From contig NZ_CP089979.1 in the NCBI RefSeq assembly GCF_021389935.1, positions 6,162,501 through 6,226,500 on the forward strand: a stretch of 64,000 nt of DNA. Reading direction: 5' to 3'. Every line of letters begins with the position of its first letter. Position 1 is the first letter of the stretch. Of this stretch, positions 18,954 to 28,854 are shown piece by piece. The notes under the pieces are model-generated. The model was not told the origin of the DNA, did no database searches, and saw only the letters and a list, made by a program, of their open reading frames with translations. The stretch is from Fulvivirga ligni (lineage in GTDB: Bacteria > Bacteroidota > Bacteroidia > Cytophagales > Cyclobacteriaceae). A program made the position numbers and the translations under genes.

Positions 18954-19510
18954 TATAAACTACCCTTTATTTTTAAACTTGTCATAATCTCACCTGCAGT
19001 AGCTTGCCATTTTTGTTGTAGCTGCACAGGACAGTTAAAACTAAACACTATTGTTTTTCCCTTCTGGATAAGGTACTGGATATAAATATATTTTCTGACC
19101 GGACCAGTATTGGTTAATGAATATTTCTCTCCGTTGATTTGGGAGGTAAACTCAAACACCATATACTGCCTTCCATTGATTTCTTCAATCCCTTCTTTAA
19201 TCATATCTACTCTATCGTAAAGATTAATAAGACTGGCCTTAAAAAAATCTTTAGCAATTTCAATATCACTTGGTCTCCATTGAGTAGCAGAAATATTGAT
19301 ACTGAAGTCTACAAAGCGAGATTCATTGGTATATGCCGCCAGAGGTTTCCTCACAGATGGATATCTCTGAGCAAGATCTTCCGCTGACATAGGGTAAAAA
19401 TTAGTTGGTAATGACGCCGTGATGTTGTCATTTATTTTGGTTTTCACCATTTTTTCCTGTGCAAACAGTGTAAATGGCATCAATAACAATAAAAAAGAGA
19501 GCTTTAACAT
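18953..19510 (-). CDS. Secreted/periplasmic protein of unknown function
   Basis: The frame is open from 19579, but the ATG at 19510 gives a clean signal peptide (MLKLSFLLLLMPFTLFAQ, cut after AQ), so I place the start there (185 residues). The mature part has mixed alpha/beta character with EINGRQYMVFEFTSQ and KTIVFSFNCPVQLQQKW near the end. This pattern resembles small lipoprotein-like PsbP/DUF1795-type folds, but I do not recognise a named family with confidence. It is translationally coupled to tadA. Function unknown. Confidence 0.75.
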   Translation of the reverse strand: MLKLSFLLLLMPFTLFAQEKMVKTKINDNITASLPTNFYPMSAEDLAQRYPSVRKPLAAYTNESRFVDFSINISATQWRPSDIEIAKDFFKASLINLYDRVDMIKEGIEEINGRQYMVFEFTSQINGEKYSLTNTGPVRKYIYIQYLIQKGKTIVFSFNCPVQLQQKWQATAGEIMTSLKIKGSL

Positions 19511-19563
19511 AGTAATAAGCGAAATTAATAGTCTATCGTTTTTCCTCAGAATGAAATTACATT

Positions 19564-19571
19564 TAACTTTG
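19564..19571 (+). promoter_or_regulatory. Candidate -7 element of the aspS promoter
   Basis: TAACTTTG matches the Bacteroidota -7 consensus TAnnTTTG and lies 25 bases before the aspS ATG. No convincing -33 TTG is visible at the expected distance. Confidence 0.45.
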
Positions 19572-19596
19572 GCCTCCAAAATTAAAATATTTTAGC

Positions 19597-21342
19597 ATGC
19601 TTCGAACACATACTTGTGGTGAATTAAGAATAAACGACATAAATACAGATGTAGTATTATGCGGCTGGGTTCAGCGCGTAAGAAATAAAGGTAGTGTAAT
19701 ATGGGTTGATTTGAGAGATCGCTACGGTATTACTCAGTTGATCTTTGAAGAAGGCCACACTGAAGCTGCTATTCTTGAAATTGCCAATAAGCTAGGGCGT
19801 GAATTCGTAATTAAGGCATCTGGAAAGGTTATAGAAAGACTTTCAAAAAATGATAAGATAGACACCGGAGAGATTGAAGTGAAAGTTTCTGCTCTGGAGG
19901 TGCTTAACGAATCTAAAACACCTCCTTTCACCATAGAAAATGATACTGATGGCGGCGATGACCTAAGAATGAAGTATCGCTACCTGGACCTAAGAAGGAC
20001 TAACGTAAGAGAAAATCTTTTACTTAGACACCGCATGATGCAGGCAACACGCGCTTACTTAGATGCCCAGAAGTTTACTGAGGTTGAAACGCCTGTACTT
20101 ATAAAATCTACACCTGAGGGTGCTCGTGACTTTGTGGTTCCTTCAAGAATGAATCCGGGCGAGTTTTATGCATTACCACAGTCACCACAAACTTTTAAGC
20201 AGTTGCTAATGGTTTCTGGTTTCGATAGATATTTCCAGATTGTAAAATGCTTTAGAGATGAGGACTTAAGAGCTGATAGACAGCCTGAGTTCACTCAGAT
20301 AGACTGTGAAATGTCTTTCGTAGAGAGAGAAGACATTATCAGCACTTTCGAAGGCATGGTGAAGCACCTTTTCAAAACCGTAAAGGGTATTGATATCACC
20401 GAAATTGATAGAATGAGCTATGATGATGCCATGAAATACTATGGATCGGATAAGCCAGATACTCGTTTCGATATGAAATTTACTGAGCTGAATGATCTGG
20501 CTCAAGGCAAAGGGTTTAATGTTTTTGATAGCGCTGAGTTGGTAGTGGGTATTTGTGCTAAAGGATGCTCAGAATATACCAGAAAGCAAGTTGATGCGCT
20601 TACTGACTTTGTAAAGAGACCACAAGTAGGAGCTAAAGGGTTAGTATATGTAAAATGTAATGCTGACGGCTCATTCAAATCATCAGTAGATAAATTTTAT
20701 AGCCAGGAAGATTTAAAAGCATGGGCTGATGCTATGGGAGCAGAAGCAGGTGATCTTTTGCTAGTACTTAGTGGTGATAAAGACCACACCAGAAAAGCAC
20801 TAAACGAGCTTAGACTTCACATGGGTAGCGAACTTGGCCTTAGAGACAAGAATGTATACAAAGTGCTTTGGGTTCTTAATTTCCCTCTTTTGGAGTGGGA
20901 TGAGGACACTCAAAGATATCATGCTATGCACCACCCATTTACCTCTCCAATTCCAGAGGATTTACAAAAACTCGAATCTGATCCTGGTGTAGTTAAGGCT
21001 AATGCCTATGATATGGTAATCAATGGTGTAGAAGTAGGTGGTGGATCAATCAGAATCCATGACAAAGAAATACAGCAGCGCATGTTTAAGCAGCTAGGGT
21101 TCTCTGATGAAGAGGCAAAAGCTCAATTTGGCTTCTTAATGGACGCTTTCGAATATGGAGCACCTCCACATGGTGGTATTGCATTTGGTTTTGACAGGCT
21201 ATGCTCACTTTTCGGCGGTTCTGACAGCATCAGAGACTTTATAGCCTTCCCTAAAAATAATGCAGGTAGAGATGTGATGATAGACTCCCCCAGCCCCATT
21301 CATGCAGATCAACTGAAAGAATTAGGCATAGACTTAAAATAA
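19597..21342 (+). CDS. aspS: Aspartyl-tRNA synthetase
   Basis: A 581-residue class II synthetase of bacterial type. The N-terminal OB-fold anticodon-binding domain is [20 protein letters not shown] with [20 protein letters not shown]. Motif 2 is [19 protein letters not shown]. The GAD insertion domain follows, and motif 3 is [16 protein letters not shown] near the end. It charges tRNA-Asp. Length and domain order are normal. It stands alone with its own -7 element upstream and a strong terminator downstream. Confidence 0.98.
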   Translation: MLRTHTCGELRINDINTDVVLCGWVQRVRNKGSVIWVDLRDRYGITQLIFEEGHTEAAILEIANKLGREFVIKASGKVIERLSKNDKIDTGEIEVKVSALEVLNESKTPPFTIENDTDGGDDLRMKYRYLDLRRTNVRENLLLRHRMMQATRAYLDAQKFTEVETPVLIKSTPEGARDFVVPSRMNPGEFYALPQSPQTFKQLLMVSGFDRYFQIVKCFRDEDLRADRQPEFTQIDCEMSFVEREDIISTFEGMVKHLFKTVKGIDITEIDRMSYDDAMKYYGSDKPDTRFDMKFTELNDLAQGKGFNVFDSAELVVGICAKGCSEYTRKQVDALTDFVKRPQVGAKGLVYVKCNADGSFKSSVDKFYSQEDLKAWADAMGAEAGDLLLVLSGDKDHTRKALNELRLHMGSELGLRDKNVYKVLWVLNFPLLEWDEDTQRYHAMHHPFTSPIPEDLQKLESDPGVVKANAYDMVINGVEVGGGSIRIHDKEIQQRMFKQLGFSDEEAKAQFGFLMDAFEYGAPPHGGIAFGFDRLCSLFGGSDSIRDFIAFPKNNAGRDVMIDSPSPIHADQLKELGIDLK

Positions 21343-21381
21343 TATAAGCCATCGACTCTTTTAAGAGAGTCATCCAAGCTA

Positions 21382-21418
21382 GAAGAGGCTGTTGAAATTT
21401 CAACAGCCTCTTTTTTTT
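21382..21418 (+). terminator. Terminator of aspS
   Basis: The long stem AAGAGGCTGTTGAAA/TTTCAACAGCCTCTT is followed by a run of T. A smaller hairpin (GACTCT/AGAGTC, 21354-21371) precedes it. Confidence 0.9.
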
Positions 21419-21684
21419 ACGGCAACATATTCAACAAAACGAGAATATTTGTTGAAAGCCTTTCCCGTGTAAACTTTCCATATCCACGTTTAAACGAATA
21501 TAGGCCTCTTCAATTTCATGGCGTGAGGCTTGCGGCCACCGCAAGTACAAGAAAATCGAAATTTTTAAAATCCACCTGGTTTAATCACTTCGTTAATACT
21601 AACCCGTGCAGCTAAGAACTGTATTGGACTTGATTACAACATGTGTTAATCAAAACCAGATTTTTAATTTAAACAACTAACACT
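21419..21684. other. Intergenic region before the four-repeat lipoprotein
   Basis: No ORF with coding character was found here on either strand. It probably holds the promoter of the downstream lipoprotein gene, but no clear TAnnTTTG with a TTG partner could be picked out. A GC-richer patch occurs around 21519-21545. Confidence 0.5.
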
Positions 21685-23217
21685 ATGAAATTGAATTTTT
21701 TAAGAATATTAACCTTCGCAAGTGCTGCCCTATTCTTAGCATCATGTGGAGATGATGATGGCGATGGCAATATGGATCCTGCCATTACAGGTAGCTTCGT
21801 AGCCACGAATCAGGAAGTAGAAAACAATACAGTAATAGTTAGCTCTGTAACTATGAGCCAGGATGGTTGGGTAGTTATTCATAGAGATAACAATGGCTCA
21901 CCTGTAGTTCCTGGTATTATTTCAGAACCAAAATGGGTAGAAGCTGGAACATCAACCGACGTAGAAGTTATGCTGAAGGAAGGTGAGACAGTGGAAGAAG
22001 ATGAAGATATCTGGATTATGCTCCACACCGATAATGGACAAGCAGAAGTCTATGAATTTGACGGAGCAAACGGTTTAGACGGTCCTGTAACTGACGCTCA
22101 AGGTAATATTGTAATGTCACCAATAACTGTATTGGGAGAGGCTACTGGTAGCTTCACTGCTGAAGATCAGGCAGTAAGAAATAATAAAGTAATGATTAAG
22201 TCTGTAACTGTAAACAGAAAAGCCTGGGTAGTAATTCATGCAGATAATGGTAGCGGTGGACCAGTGGTGCCAGGTATTATCTCTGAGCCAAAGCAAGTAG
22301 AAGCAGGTACTACGCAAGATGTAGAAGTAATGCTTAAAGACGGTGTTACAGTAGAAGATGATCAAACTATATGGATCATGCTACATACAGATGATGGAAC
22401 TATAGGAGAGTATGAATTTGATGGTAGCAACGGTCTAGATGCACCATTAATGGCTGATGGAAATATAGTAATGTCTTCAATAATGGTAGACTTAGCTGCC
22501 ACAGCAAGCTTTAGTGTTACTGACCAGACTATTATGGATAATATGATAACAGTAAGTTCTGCTACATTTAATAAAGATGGATGGATAGTAATACACGCTG
22601 ATAACGGCGAGGGTGCTCCTGTTGTGCCTGCTATAATTTCAGTACCTAAATATGTAGAAGCAGGTACCTCAGAAGATATTATGGTAGAATTTAAAGAGGA
22701 TGCTAATGTGATGGCTGGCGATAAAATATGGGTTATGCTGCACACTGACAATGGTACTATGATGGAGTATGAGTTTGATGGAGCAAACGGATTTGACGGT
22801 CCTATATTTGATGATGATGGAAACATGGTCATTACACAAATCACGGTAGATTTAGTGCCTATGGGAAGCTTAACCGTTACTAACCAGCCTATATTGGATA
22901 ACATGCTTACAGTAGGCTCAGTAACTATGAACAAGGCCGGATGGATAGTAGTACACAACGATACTGGTGAAAATGCACCTGTAGTTCCAGGTATCATTTC
23001 TACCCCTAAATATGTAGAAGCTGGCACCACTGCCAAAGTAGAGTTGATGATAAACGAGGGAGCTCAAATCAATGAAAACGGAAAAGTGTGGGTAATGCTT
23101 CACACAGATGACGGAACTATGATGGAATATGAGTTTGATGGCTCTGAAAACAGTAATGATAAGCCAATATTAGATACTGAAAGTCAAGTAGTAATGACTC
23201 AAATATCAGTAGACTAA
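21685..23217 (+). CDS. Lipoprotein with four tandem DUF7282-like repeats
   Basis: The 510-residue protein begins with a lipoprotein signal peptide ending in the lipobox LASC (Cys about residue 21) and an acidic linker GDDDGDG. Four repeats of about 120 residues follow. Each has GWVVIH-like, PVVPGIIS-like, KxVEAGT, IWVMLHTD and EYEFDG(A/S)NG segments. This pattern resembles DUF7282 domains, known mostly from haloarchaeal surface proteins; the assignment is from memory of the motif. The strong acidity and aspartate-rich EYEFDG motifs suggest metal binding. Surface-exposed location is likely. It has its own terminator and no functional partners beside it. Confidence 0.8.
   Translation: MKLNFLRILTFASAALFLASCGDDDGDGNMDPAITGSFVATNQEVENNTVIVSSVTMSQDGWVVIHRDNNGSPVVPGIISEPKWVEAGTSTDVEVMLKEGETVEEDEDIWIMLHTDNGQAEVYEFDGANGLDGPVTDAQGNIVMSPITVLGEATGSFTAEDQAVRNNKVMIKSVTVNRKAWVVIHADNGSGGPVVPGIISEPKQVEAGTTQDVEVMLKDGVTVEDDQTIWIMLHTDDGTIGEYEFDGSNGLDAPLMADGNIVMSSIMVDLAATASFSVTDQTIMDNMITVSSATFNKDGWIVIHADNGEGAPVVPAIISVPKYVEAGTSEDIMVEFKEDANVMAGDKIWVMLHTDNGTMMEYEFDGANGFDGPIFDDDGNMVITQITVDLVPMGSLTVTNQPILDNMLTVGSVTMNKAGWIVVHNDTGENAPVVPGIISTPKYVEAGTTAKVELMINEGAQINENGKVWVMLHTDDGTMMEYEFDGSENSNDKPILDTESQVVMTQISVD
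21787..23214 (+). repeat. Four in-frame tandem repeats of about 360 bp
   Basis: Repeat units run roughly 21787-22137, 22144-22500, 22501-22860 and 22861-23214. Protein identity between units is about half or higher, and units 3 and 4 share the segment GTMMEYEFDG exactly, which suggests the most recent duplication. Confidence 0.85.
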
Positions 23218-23238
23218 GATATAAATCCACAATCAATG

Positions 23239-23270
23239 AAAGGCAGATTCGAAAGAGTCTGCCTTTTTTG
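23239..23270 (+). terminator. Terminator of the repeat lipoprotein
   Basis: AAAGGCAGA/TCTGCCTTT stem followed by a T-run, 22 bases after the stop codon. Confidence 0.85.
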
Positions 23271-23417
23271 TTGTATATAAATTAATAGTGAGATCACCTT
23301 ATTAACTCATTAATAATTGCTAAATTAAATAAGAACTAACGGGCTATAATTTTATTCAAAAAGTCTAATAACATTACTTCAAATCATAGTTCTGGCTGTA
23401 TTTAATATTATTGTAAT

Positions 23418-26400
23418 ATGGTACAAACTACTGTGGATTATAAGAATTTCTTAAATAGCGTTAATGCTTTTATTTATGGTGTAGATGAAACCGGCAGTAT
23501 CATTTTTTCCAATACGGCCTTTCAAGAACTGGTGGCCATTGAAGAGGAAAAGCTGGAAGGAATGAAATTCTATGACCTCGCAGTGAATTCCAATGAAGTT
23601 AAAAACAAATTTAAAGAACAAACCCAAGCAAGTACAGCACAAGCGACTTATCAGCTTCAGTTAAAAAATGATCCTTCCCTGGTTTTCAATCAAACCGTAT
23701 CTGAAGTTAAAAATGATAAGGACTCAAAATATTGGTCCGTAATTGGTGAAAGTTCTGCAATGGCCTCTCCTCTTAATCAAGCCATGAGTTATACCAACTC
23801 CATTCTTGACTCTATGTCAGAATCAGTGATTGTATATGATAAGAACATGGACCTACTAATGATGAATGCTGCTGGCAAAAAGCTTTTAGGCATTGATCCT
23901 GAAGTGGCCCTGGAGGATATATTATTAGATGGAATCGTCTGTTATGAGGCTGACAAAAAAACCATTGTACCCACAGATAACTACCCAAGAAATAGAGTTT
24001 TAAAAGGAGAATATCTGGATGATATAGAAATGTACGTCCATAATAAAACTACCAACACAGGGGTTTTTATTAATGTAAATGGCAGGCCCATACATGATGA
24101 AAATAATGATATTACCGGTGCCATTATAGTCGCTAACAATATCACAACTCGAAAAATTTCCGAGTTTGAAACCAGAAAACAATCCGAAATATTAGACCAA
24201 TCCCAAAAAATGGCTCAAATAGGCCATTGGGAAGTGGACCTGAAGACTAATAAGATATTCTGGTCATCAGAGACTAAAAAGATACATGAAGTAGACAAAG
24301 ATTATGAGCCGGAACTTGAGACCGCCATCAATTTCTATGATCAGGACTCCAGGCCCATCATAATTGACACACTCAATAGATGCCAGAAAACAGGTGAATC
24401 ATGGGATTTAAAGCTTGGAATCATTACCGGCAAGGGCAATTACAAGTATGTAAGGACCATCGGAAAAGTAGAAATGGAAGATAATGTAGCTACCAAGCTT
24501 TACGGTGTTTTCCAGGATATTAGCCAGGATAGAAAGAGAGAAGAGCAACTCATCGCATTCGTAGACGCCGCACCTGCAGCCATTGCTATGTTTGATGATA
24601 ACATTAGATATATCGCTGCCAGTGATAAATGGTATAAAAACTATAAACTGGAAGGAAAAGAAATTATTGGCATCTCACACTATGAAGTATTTCCAGAGAT
24701 AGGTCAGGAATGGAAGGACATTCACCAGCGTGTATTGAAAGGAGAAATCTGTAAAAATGAAGAAGACCGATTTGAAAGATTGGACCATACAGTGCAATGG
24801 CTCAAATGGGAAGTGAGACCCTGGTATGAGCTCTCAGGAAATATTGGAGGCATTATTATGCTTACTGAGGATATTACTTTAGAAAAACAGGCTAAAGAAG
24901 AACTCAGAAAAGCCAAAGAGGCAGCTGAGGCGGCCGCAGATGCTAAAGAAGAGTTTCTTTCCACCATGAGCCATGAAATAAGAACTCCTATGAACGCGGT
25001 TATTGGTATGACTCATTTGCTATTGCAAGAAGAGAAATTACCGCATCAGGAAGAGAACCTGAAAACTCTGCAGTTCTCCGCTGAAAATCTACTGGTACTT
25101 ATTAATGACATTTTAGATTTTAATAAAATATCCGCTGGAAAAATTAATCTTGAAAAGGTTCCTTTCCGCCTAAGAGAGTTAGCTAACAATATCAGGAAGT
25201 CATTTCAATTTAAAACACAGGAAAAACAAATCAGATTATCATTTATTTATGATAGCGACATTCCCGAGCTATTGATAGGTGACACCACTCGTATCAACCA
25301 GATTCTGGTTAACTTAGTTGGGAATGCTGTTAAATTCACTAACGAAGGGGTAGTAAAGCTCACTATCCAGCTAAAAGCAGAAACGGAAGAGTCAGCCTTA
25401 GTCAGTTTTTCTGTTAAAGACACCGGCATTGGTATTCCAAAAGAGTATCAAGCCAATATTTTTGAAAGATTTGCGCAGGCAGGAAAAGAGACCACTCGAA
25501 AATTTGGTGGCACAGGTCTGGGCCTGGCCATTACCAAGAAATTATTGGAGCTTCATCACTCTGATATTACCCTTAAAAGTGAAAAAGGGAAAGGCTCTGA
25601 GTTTTTATTTGATATCAAATTTAAAAAAGCAGATGCTAAATATGAAAACACTCATATAGCTCCTATCGTTGATCATAAAGAACACCAACTTGATAATGTG
25701 AAAATACTGCTGGTAGAAGATAATCAGGTGAATCAACTGATTGCCTGTAAGTTCCTCGAGAACTGGAACATAGAAGTGGAAGTAGCTGATGATGGGCAAA
25801 TTGCCTTGGAAAAACTACTTTTAAACAGCTATGACCTGGTACTTATGGACCTGCAAATGCCAGTGATGGACGGCTATGAGGCCACGCGGCAGATCCGTAA
25901 AAATTCTGCTTTTGATGATCTTCCCATTATCGCACTTACTGCAGATGCCACTACCAACATTAAAGAACGGGTGCTTGAGGTGGGTATGAATGATTTCCTC
26001 ACCAAGCCAATCAACCCTGATGAGATGAAGAGTAAAATTGTTAATTATACACTTGGGAAAACCGAAGCTTCTCAACCCATCAGCAAAAAAGAGAAGGAAA
26101 ATCCTATGGAGGAAATTAGCTTTAAAATGATTACTCAAATGGCTAATAATGACTCGAATTTTATTATTAGCCTCATAGAATCTTTCCAAAGAGAGCTGGC
26201 TTCTTTTACCTCAGATTTTGAGGTGGCAGCCAAGAATCAAAAAGTTCAGGATATGAAGAACCTGATTCATAAAATGAAACCTTCATTTGAACTTTTCAGC
26301 TTGAATGAATATCACAACCAGCTAAACACGCTTACTGATAAAGTAAACAATGGACGCACTGATATTACCAGCCATCTACAGGAGATAGAATCCAGGTCTG

Positions 26401-26456
26401 AAGCCATTATGGACGCCTTAAATAACAAAGCAAATACCATTAAGCAATCCGTTTAA
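23418..26456 (+). CDS. Hybrid histidine kinase (multi-PAS-HisKA-HATPase-REC-Hpt)
   Basis: A 1012-residue soluble sensor kinase. Four PAS-like modules occupy about 1-500: VNAFIYGVDETGSIIFSN, NSILDSMSESVIVYDKNMD, MAQIGHWEVDLKTNKIFWSS and FVDAAPAAIAMFDDNIRY. HisKA has H519 (TMSHEIRTPMNAVIG). HATPase has LVGNAVKFT, DTGIGIP and GGTGLGLAI. REC has D811 (DLVLMDLQMPVMDGYE). The C-terminal Hpt-like domain has H951 (LIHKMKP). No membrane segment is seen, so the signal is cytoplasmic. Its 3' end overlaps the convergent kinase-like gene by 17 bases. No DNA-binding partner lies beside it; its output is unknown. Confidence 0.93.
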   Translation: MVQTTVDYKNFLNSVNAFIYGVDETGSIIFSNTAFQELVAIEEEKLEGMKFYDLAVNSNEVKNKFKEQTQASTAQATYQLQLKNDPSLVFNQTVSEVKNDKDSKYWSVIGESSAMASPLNQAMSYTNSILDSMSESVIVYDKNMDLLMMNAAGKKLLGIDPEVALEDILLDGIVCYEADKKTIVPTDNYPRNRVLKGEYLDDIEMYVHNKTTNTGVFINVNGRPIHDENNDITGAIIVANNITTRKISEFETRKQSEILDQSQKMAQIGHWEVDLKTNKIFWSSETKKIHEVDKDYEPELETAINFYDQDSRPIIIDTLNRCQKTGESWDLKLGIITGKGNYKYVRTIGKVEMEDNVATKLYGVFQDISQDRKREEQLIAFVDAAPAAIAMFDDNIRYIAASDKWYKNYKLEGKEIIGISHYEVFPEIGQEWKDIHQRVLKGEICKNEEDRFERLDHTVQWLKWEVRPWYELSGNIGGIIMLTEDITLEKQAKEELRKAKEAAEAAADAKEEFLSTMSHEIRTPMNAVIGMTHLLLQEEKLPHQEENLKTLQFSAENLLVLINDILDFNKISAGKINLEKVPFRLRELANNIRKSFQFKTQEKQIRLSFIYDSDIPELLIGDTTRINQILVNLVGNAVKFTNEGVVKLTIQLKAETEESALVSFSVKDTGIGIPKEYQANIFERFAQAGKETTRKFGGTGLGLAITKKLLELHHSDITLKSEKGKGSEFLFDIKFKKADAKYENTHIAPIVDHKEHQLDNVKILLVEDNQVNQLIACKFLENWNIEVEVADDGQIALEKLLLNSYDLVLMDLQMPVMDGYEATRQIRKNSAFDDLPIIALTADATTNIKERVLEVGMNDFLTKPINPDEMKSKIVNYTLGKTEASQPISKKEKENPMEEISFKMITQMANNDSNFIISLIESFQRELASFTSDFEVAAKNQKVQDMKNLIHKMKPSFELFSLNEYHNQLNTLTDKVNNGRTDITSHLQEIESRSEAIMDALNNKANTIKQSV

Positions 26457-27975
26457 CTACCCGTAAAATAGTGGATTTTAGCTCCTGAGGATTAAACGGC
26501 TTAGATATAAAACCCTCTAAACCTGCTTCAATAGATTTCCCTTTAGACAATATAGTGATAGAGGCCGTTAAGGCAATTACTGGAATAGAGCTGTACTTAC
26601 CATCTTCTAGTTGTTTTATCTTTTCCGTAGCTTCATAACCGGTCATACCAGGCATCTGCAGATCCATTAAAATGATATCATATTTCTTTTGACCAACTAG
26701 TTTTAAAGCCTCAAAACCGTCATGAGCTATATCGTATTCAATGCCCCATGAATCTAAAAATCTTCCAGCGATGTATCTGTTGGTTTCCATATCTTCCACT
26801 AGCAGCAAAGAAAGCCCACTAAGAATTTCCTCATCCTGTTCAAATTTCGAATAACTGGCTGACTGCTCTAATTGATTAAAACCAAGGCTAAAATTAATCT
26901 CAGTTCTAAACACCTGCATATCAGCATCTAGCATGTTCACCAGCTGGTCAGTAAATGTGAGGTTAAACTTATCGTTTTCATCGGTATAATGCTCTCCACC
27001 ATCTGCTCTATTGGCTGTAAACTGTATACGAAGGCTGTTTTCGTCCTCCTCTAGCAGCTCGATGTACAGAATGAGCTTATTAATCTCTCGTTTGCCAAAC
27101 CTTTTAAGGCACAATCGTATAAGCTGCTTTAGCCGTAGCGGATCACCCACTAAAAAATCTGGAATAGCCAAATCATAATTGATTTTCAAAGTTGTAGTGT
27201 CTGACCGAAACTCAGTGATAAGTTCTTCTAAAAGTGCTTTAAGATTAAATAGAATTCGAGTATCACTAGAATGATTATTATAAATCTTGCCACTATCCAG
27301 CACCTCACTAATTACGTTAAAAAGATTCTCAGCAGAAGACTTTAATAACTCCAAATCATCCTTCTGAAGGTTTTCCCCATTTTTCTGTTCTTTAAGAAGA
27401 TAATAAATACCCATGATTTCATTTAGGGGCGTTTTTATCTCATGACTCATAGATTGAAATAAATCATTCTTTATATTCAGTGCATCGACCAGCTTTTTCT
27501 GCTCACGGGTTTTATTCAAATAGCACATCACTATTTCAGATAAAGAATTCAATGCTTTTTTCTGAGAATCAGTAAGTTCCTTTGGTTTTCTGTCTATTAC
27601 GCAAAGTGTGCCCAGGGCGTGGCCTTCCGTGCTTATAAGTGGGCAGCCAGCATAAAATCTGATGTTAGGATCATTAGTTACCAGGGGATTATTTGCAAAA
27701 CGATCATCATCTAAAGCATCCTTCACCTGGAGAAATTTCTTATCACTTACAGCATATCTGCAAAAAGCCATATCTCGTGGTGTTTCAGAAACATCAAGGC
27801 CTATTTTAGATTTAAACCACTGCCTTTTATCATCTAATAGAGATATTAATGTAATAGGAACTTCACAAATATTAGAAGCTAGTGCGGTAATATTATCAAG
27901 CACTTCATCCACTTCCGTATCCATAATTTGATAAGATTTCAGGCTTTTTAACCTTTCCTTTTCTTCGTTATCCAC
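26440..27975 (-). CDS. GAF-HisKA-degenerate HATPase-REC protein
   Basis: A 511-residue protein from a GTG start. The N-terminus (ERLKSLKSYQIMDT) is the normal beginning of GAF sensor kinases, and GAF spans about 20-155. HisKA has H178 (SMSHEIKTPLNE). The following region aligns with HATPase_c (DFLVGDPLRLKQLIRLCLKR) but lacks the N-box asparagine, the DxGxG motif and the GxGLGL motif, so ATP binding is doubtful. An intact receiver ends the protein (D438 in DIILMDLQMPGMTGYE). It may be a phosphorelay or dimerisation partner that cannot autophosphorylate; that is an inference. Its last 17 bases overlap the convergent hybrid kinase. Confidence 0.88.
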   Translation of the reverse strand: MDNEEKERLKSLKSYQIMDTEVDEVLDNITALASNICEVPITLISLLDDKRQWFKSKIGLDVSETPRDMAFCRYAVSDKKFLQVKDALDDDRFANNPLVTNDPNIRFYAGCPLISTEGHALGTLCVIDRKPKELTDSQKKALNSLSEIVMCYLNKTREQKKLVDALNIKNDLFQSMSHEIKTPLNEIMGIYYLLKEQKNGENLQKDDLELLKSSAENLFNVISEVLDSGKIYNNHSSDTRILFNLKALLEELITEFRSDTTTLKINYDLAIPDFLVGDPLRLKQLIRLCLKRFGKREINKLILYIELLEEDENSLRIQFTANRADGGEHYTDENDKFNLTFTDQLVNMLDADMQVFRTEINFSLGFNQLEQSASYSKFEQDEEILSGLSLLLVEDMETNRYIAGRFLDSWGIEYDIAHDGFEALKLVGQKKYDIILMDLQMPGMTGYEATEKIKQLEDGKYSSIPVIALTASITILSKGKSIEAGLEGFISKPFNPQELKSTILRVVKRIA

Positions 27976-28106
27976 AAGTCACAATTTAGGATGAGTAATA
28001 TTAAATTATAGCTATACTAAATATAAGCTTTCCTTTCCATAAAAAGAAGGGCTTACCGGGTCTCCCTTTTGTGAAATGGACTAATTTAGCGGTCTAAATT
28101 TTGAGT

Positions 28107-28607
28107 ATGAATTCTGTTACTTTAACTGACATCCAAATCAGGACCACCCTTTTACCAGGAGATTTAGGCTATGTGGCTCATTTACATGGTAAGCTTTATG
28201 AAGAAGAGTGTAAGTATGGCCTTAACTTCGAAAAATACGTAATGAAAGGTCTATATGAATTTATTGATACCTATAACCCTGATAACGAGCGTGTTTGGAT
28301 CTGTGAGCATAATGAAAAAATTATTGGATTTCTATTAGGCTGCAAAAAGGAAGAAAGTTTACAGCTCAGATACTTTATAATTCTTCCGGAGTACAGAGGC
28401 ATAGGACTTGCCAGCAAGCTGATGGAACACTTCGTATTTTTTATGAGGGCAAAAGGCTACAGTCACTCCTATTTATGGACCACCGAAGAACAAAAGGCGG
28501 CCATTCATCTTTATAAGAAATTTAACTTTCAACTTACTCAGGAGAAGGTTTCCAAAGACACTTTTAGTAAAGAAATAACTGAGCAGCGGTTCGATCTTCA
28601 TCTGTAG
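28107..28607 (+). CDS. GNAT-family N-acetyltransferase
   Basis: A 166-residue GNAT protein. The acetyl-CoA binding motif A reads LRYFIILPEYRGIGLASKLM (R/Q-x-x-G-x-G/A form), followed by SYLWTTEEQKAAIHLYKKFN, typical of the C-terminal half of the family. The ATG at 28107 is preferred over an in-frame TTG at 28101. Similar domains are fused to MarR regulators in other bacteria, but here it stands alone. Substrate unknown. It is transcribed divergently from the kinase-like gene. Confidence 0.88.
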   Translation: MNSVTLTDIQIRTTLLPGDLGYVAHLHGKLYEEECKYGLNFEKYVMKGLYEFIDTYNPDNERVWICEHNEKIIGFLLGCKKEESLQLRYFIILPEYRGIGLASKLMEHFVFFMRAKGYSHSYLWTTEEQKAAIHLYKKFNFQLTQEKVSKDTFSKEITEQRFDLHL

Positions 28608-28854
28608 GATGTAAGATTTATCTCCGAAACAAGCAAACGGAAGCGTGTTTGAGCATGTTTTTGGCTTCATCCGTCTGTTATTAAATGTATATTATACACT
28701 TAAAAGTTATCTGTAATTAATTTACATTAAAATTTAGTTCAAGTTCACTTTACTACTTTCTTAGGTATTATAGCTATCAATTCTTATCAGGTGTAGCTAA
28801 GATTTTATTAGAAGCTTTGCTGAACAATTAAACGTTCAACTTAAACCTTATAAA

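Noticed and set aside
22362-23036. 224-residue open frame on the minus strand within the repeat lipoprotein gene
   Set aside because: It is an antisense shadow of the repeats; the composition (Ser/Thr/Pro/Ile-rich) follows from the plus-strand codons, and no start signal is visible.
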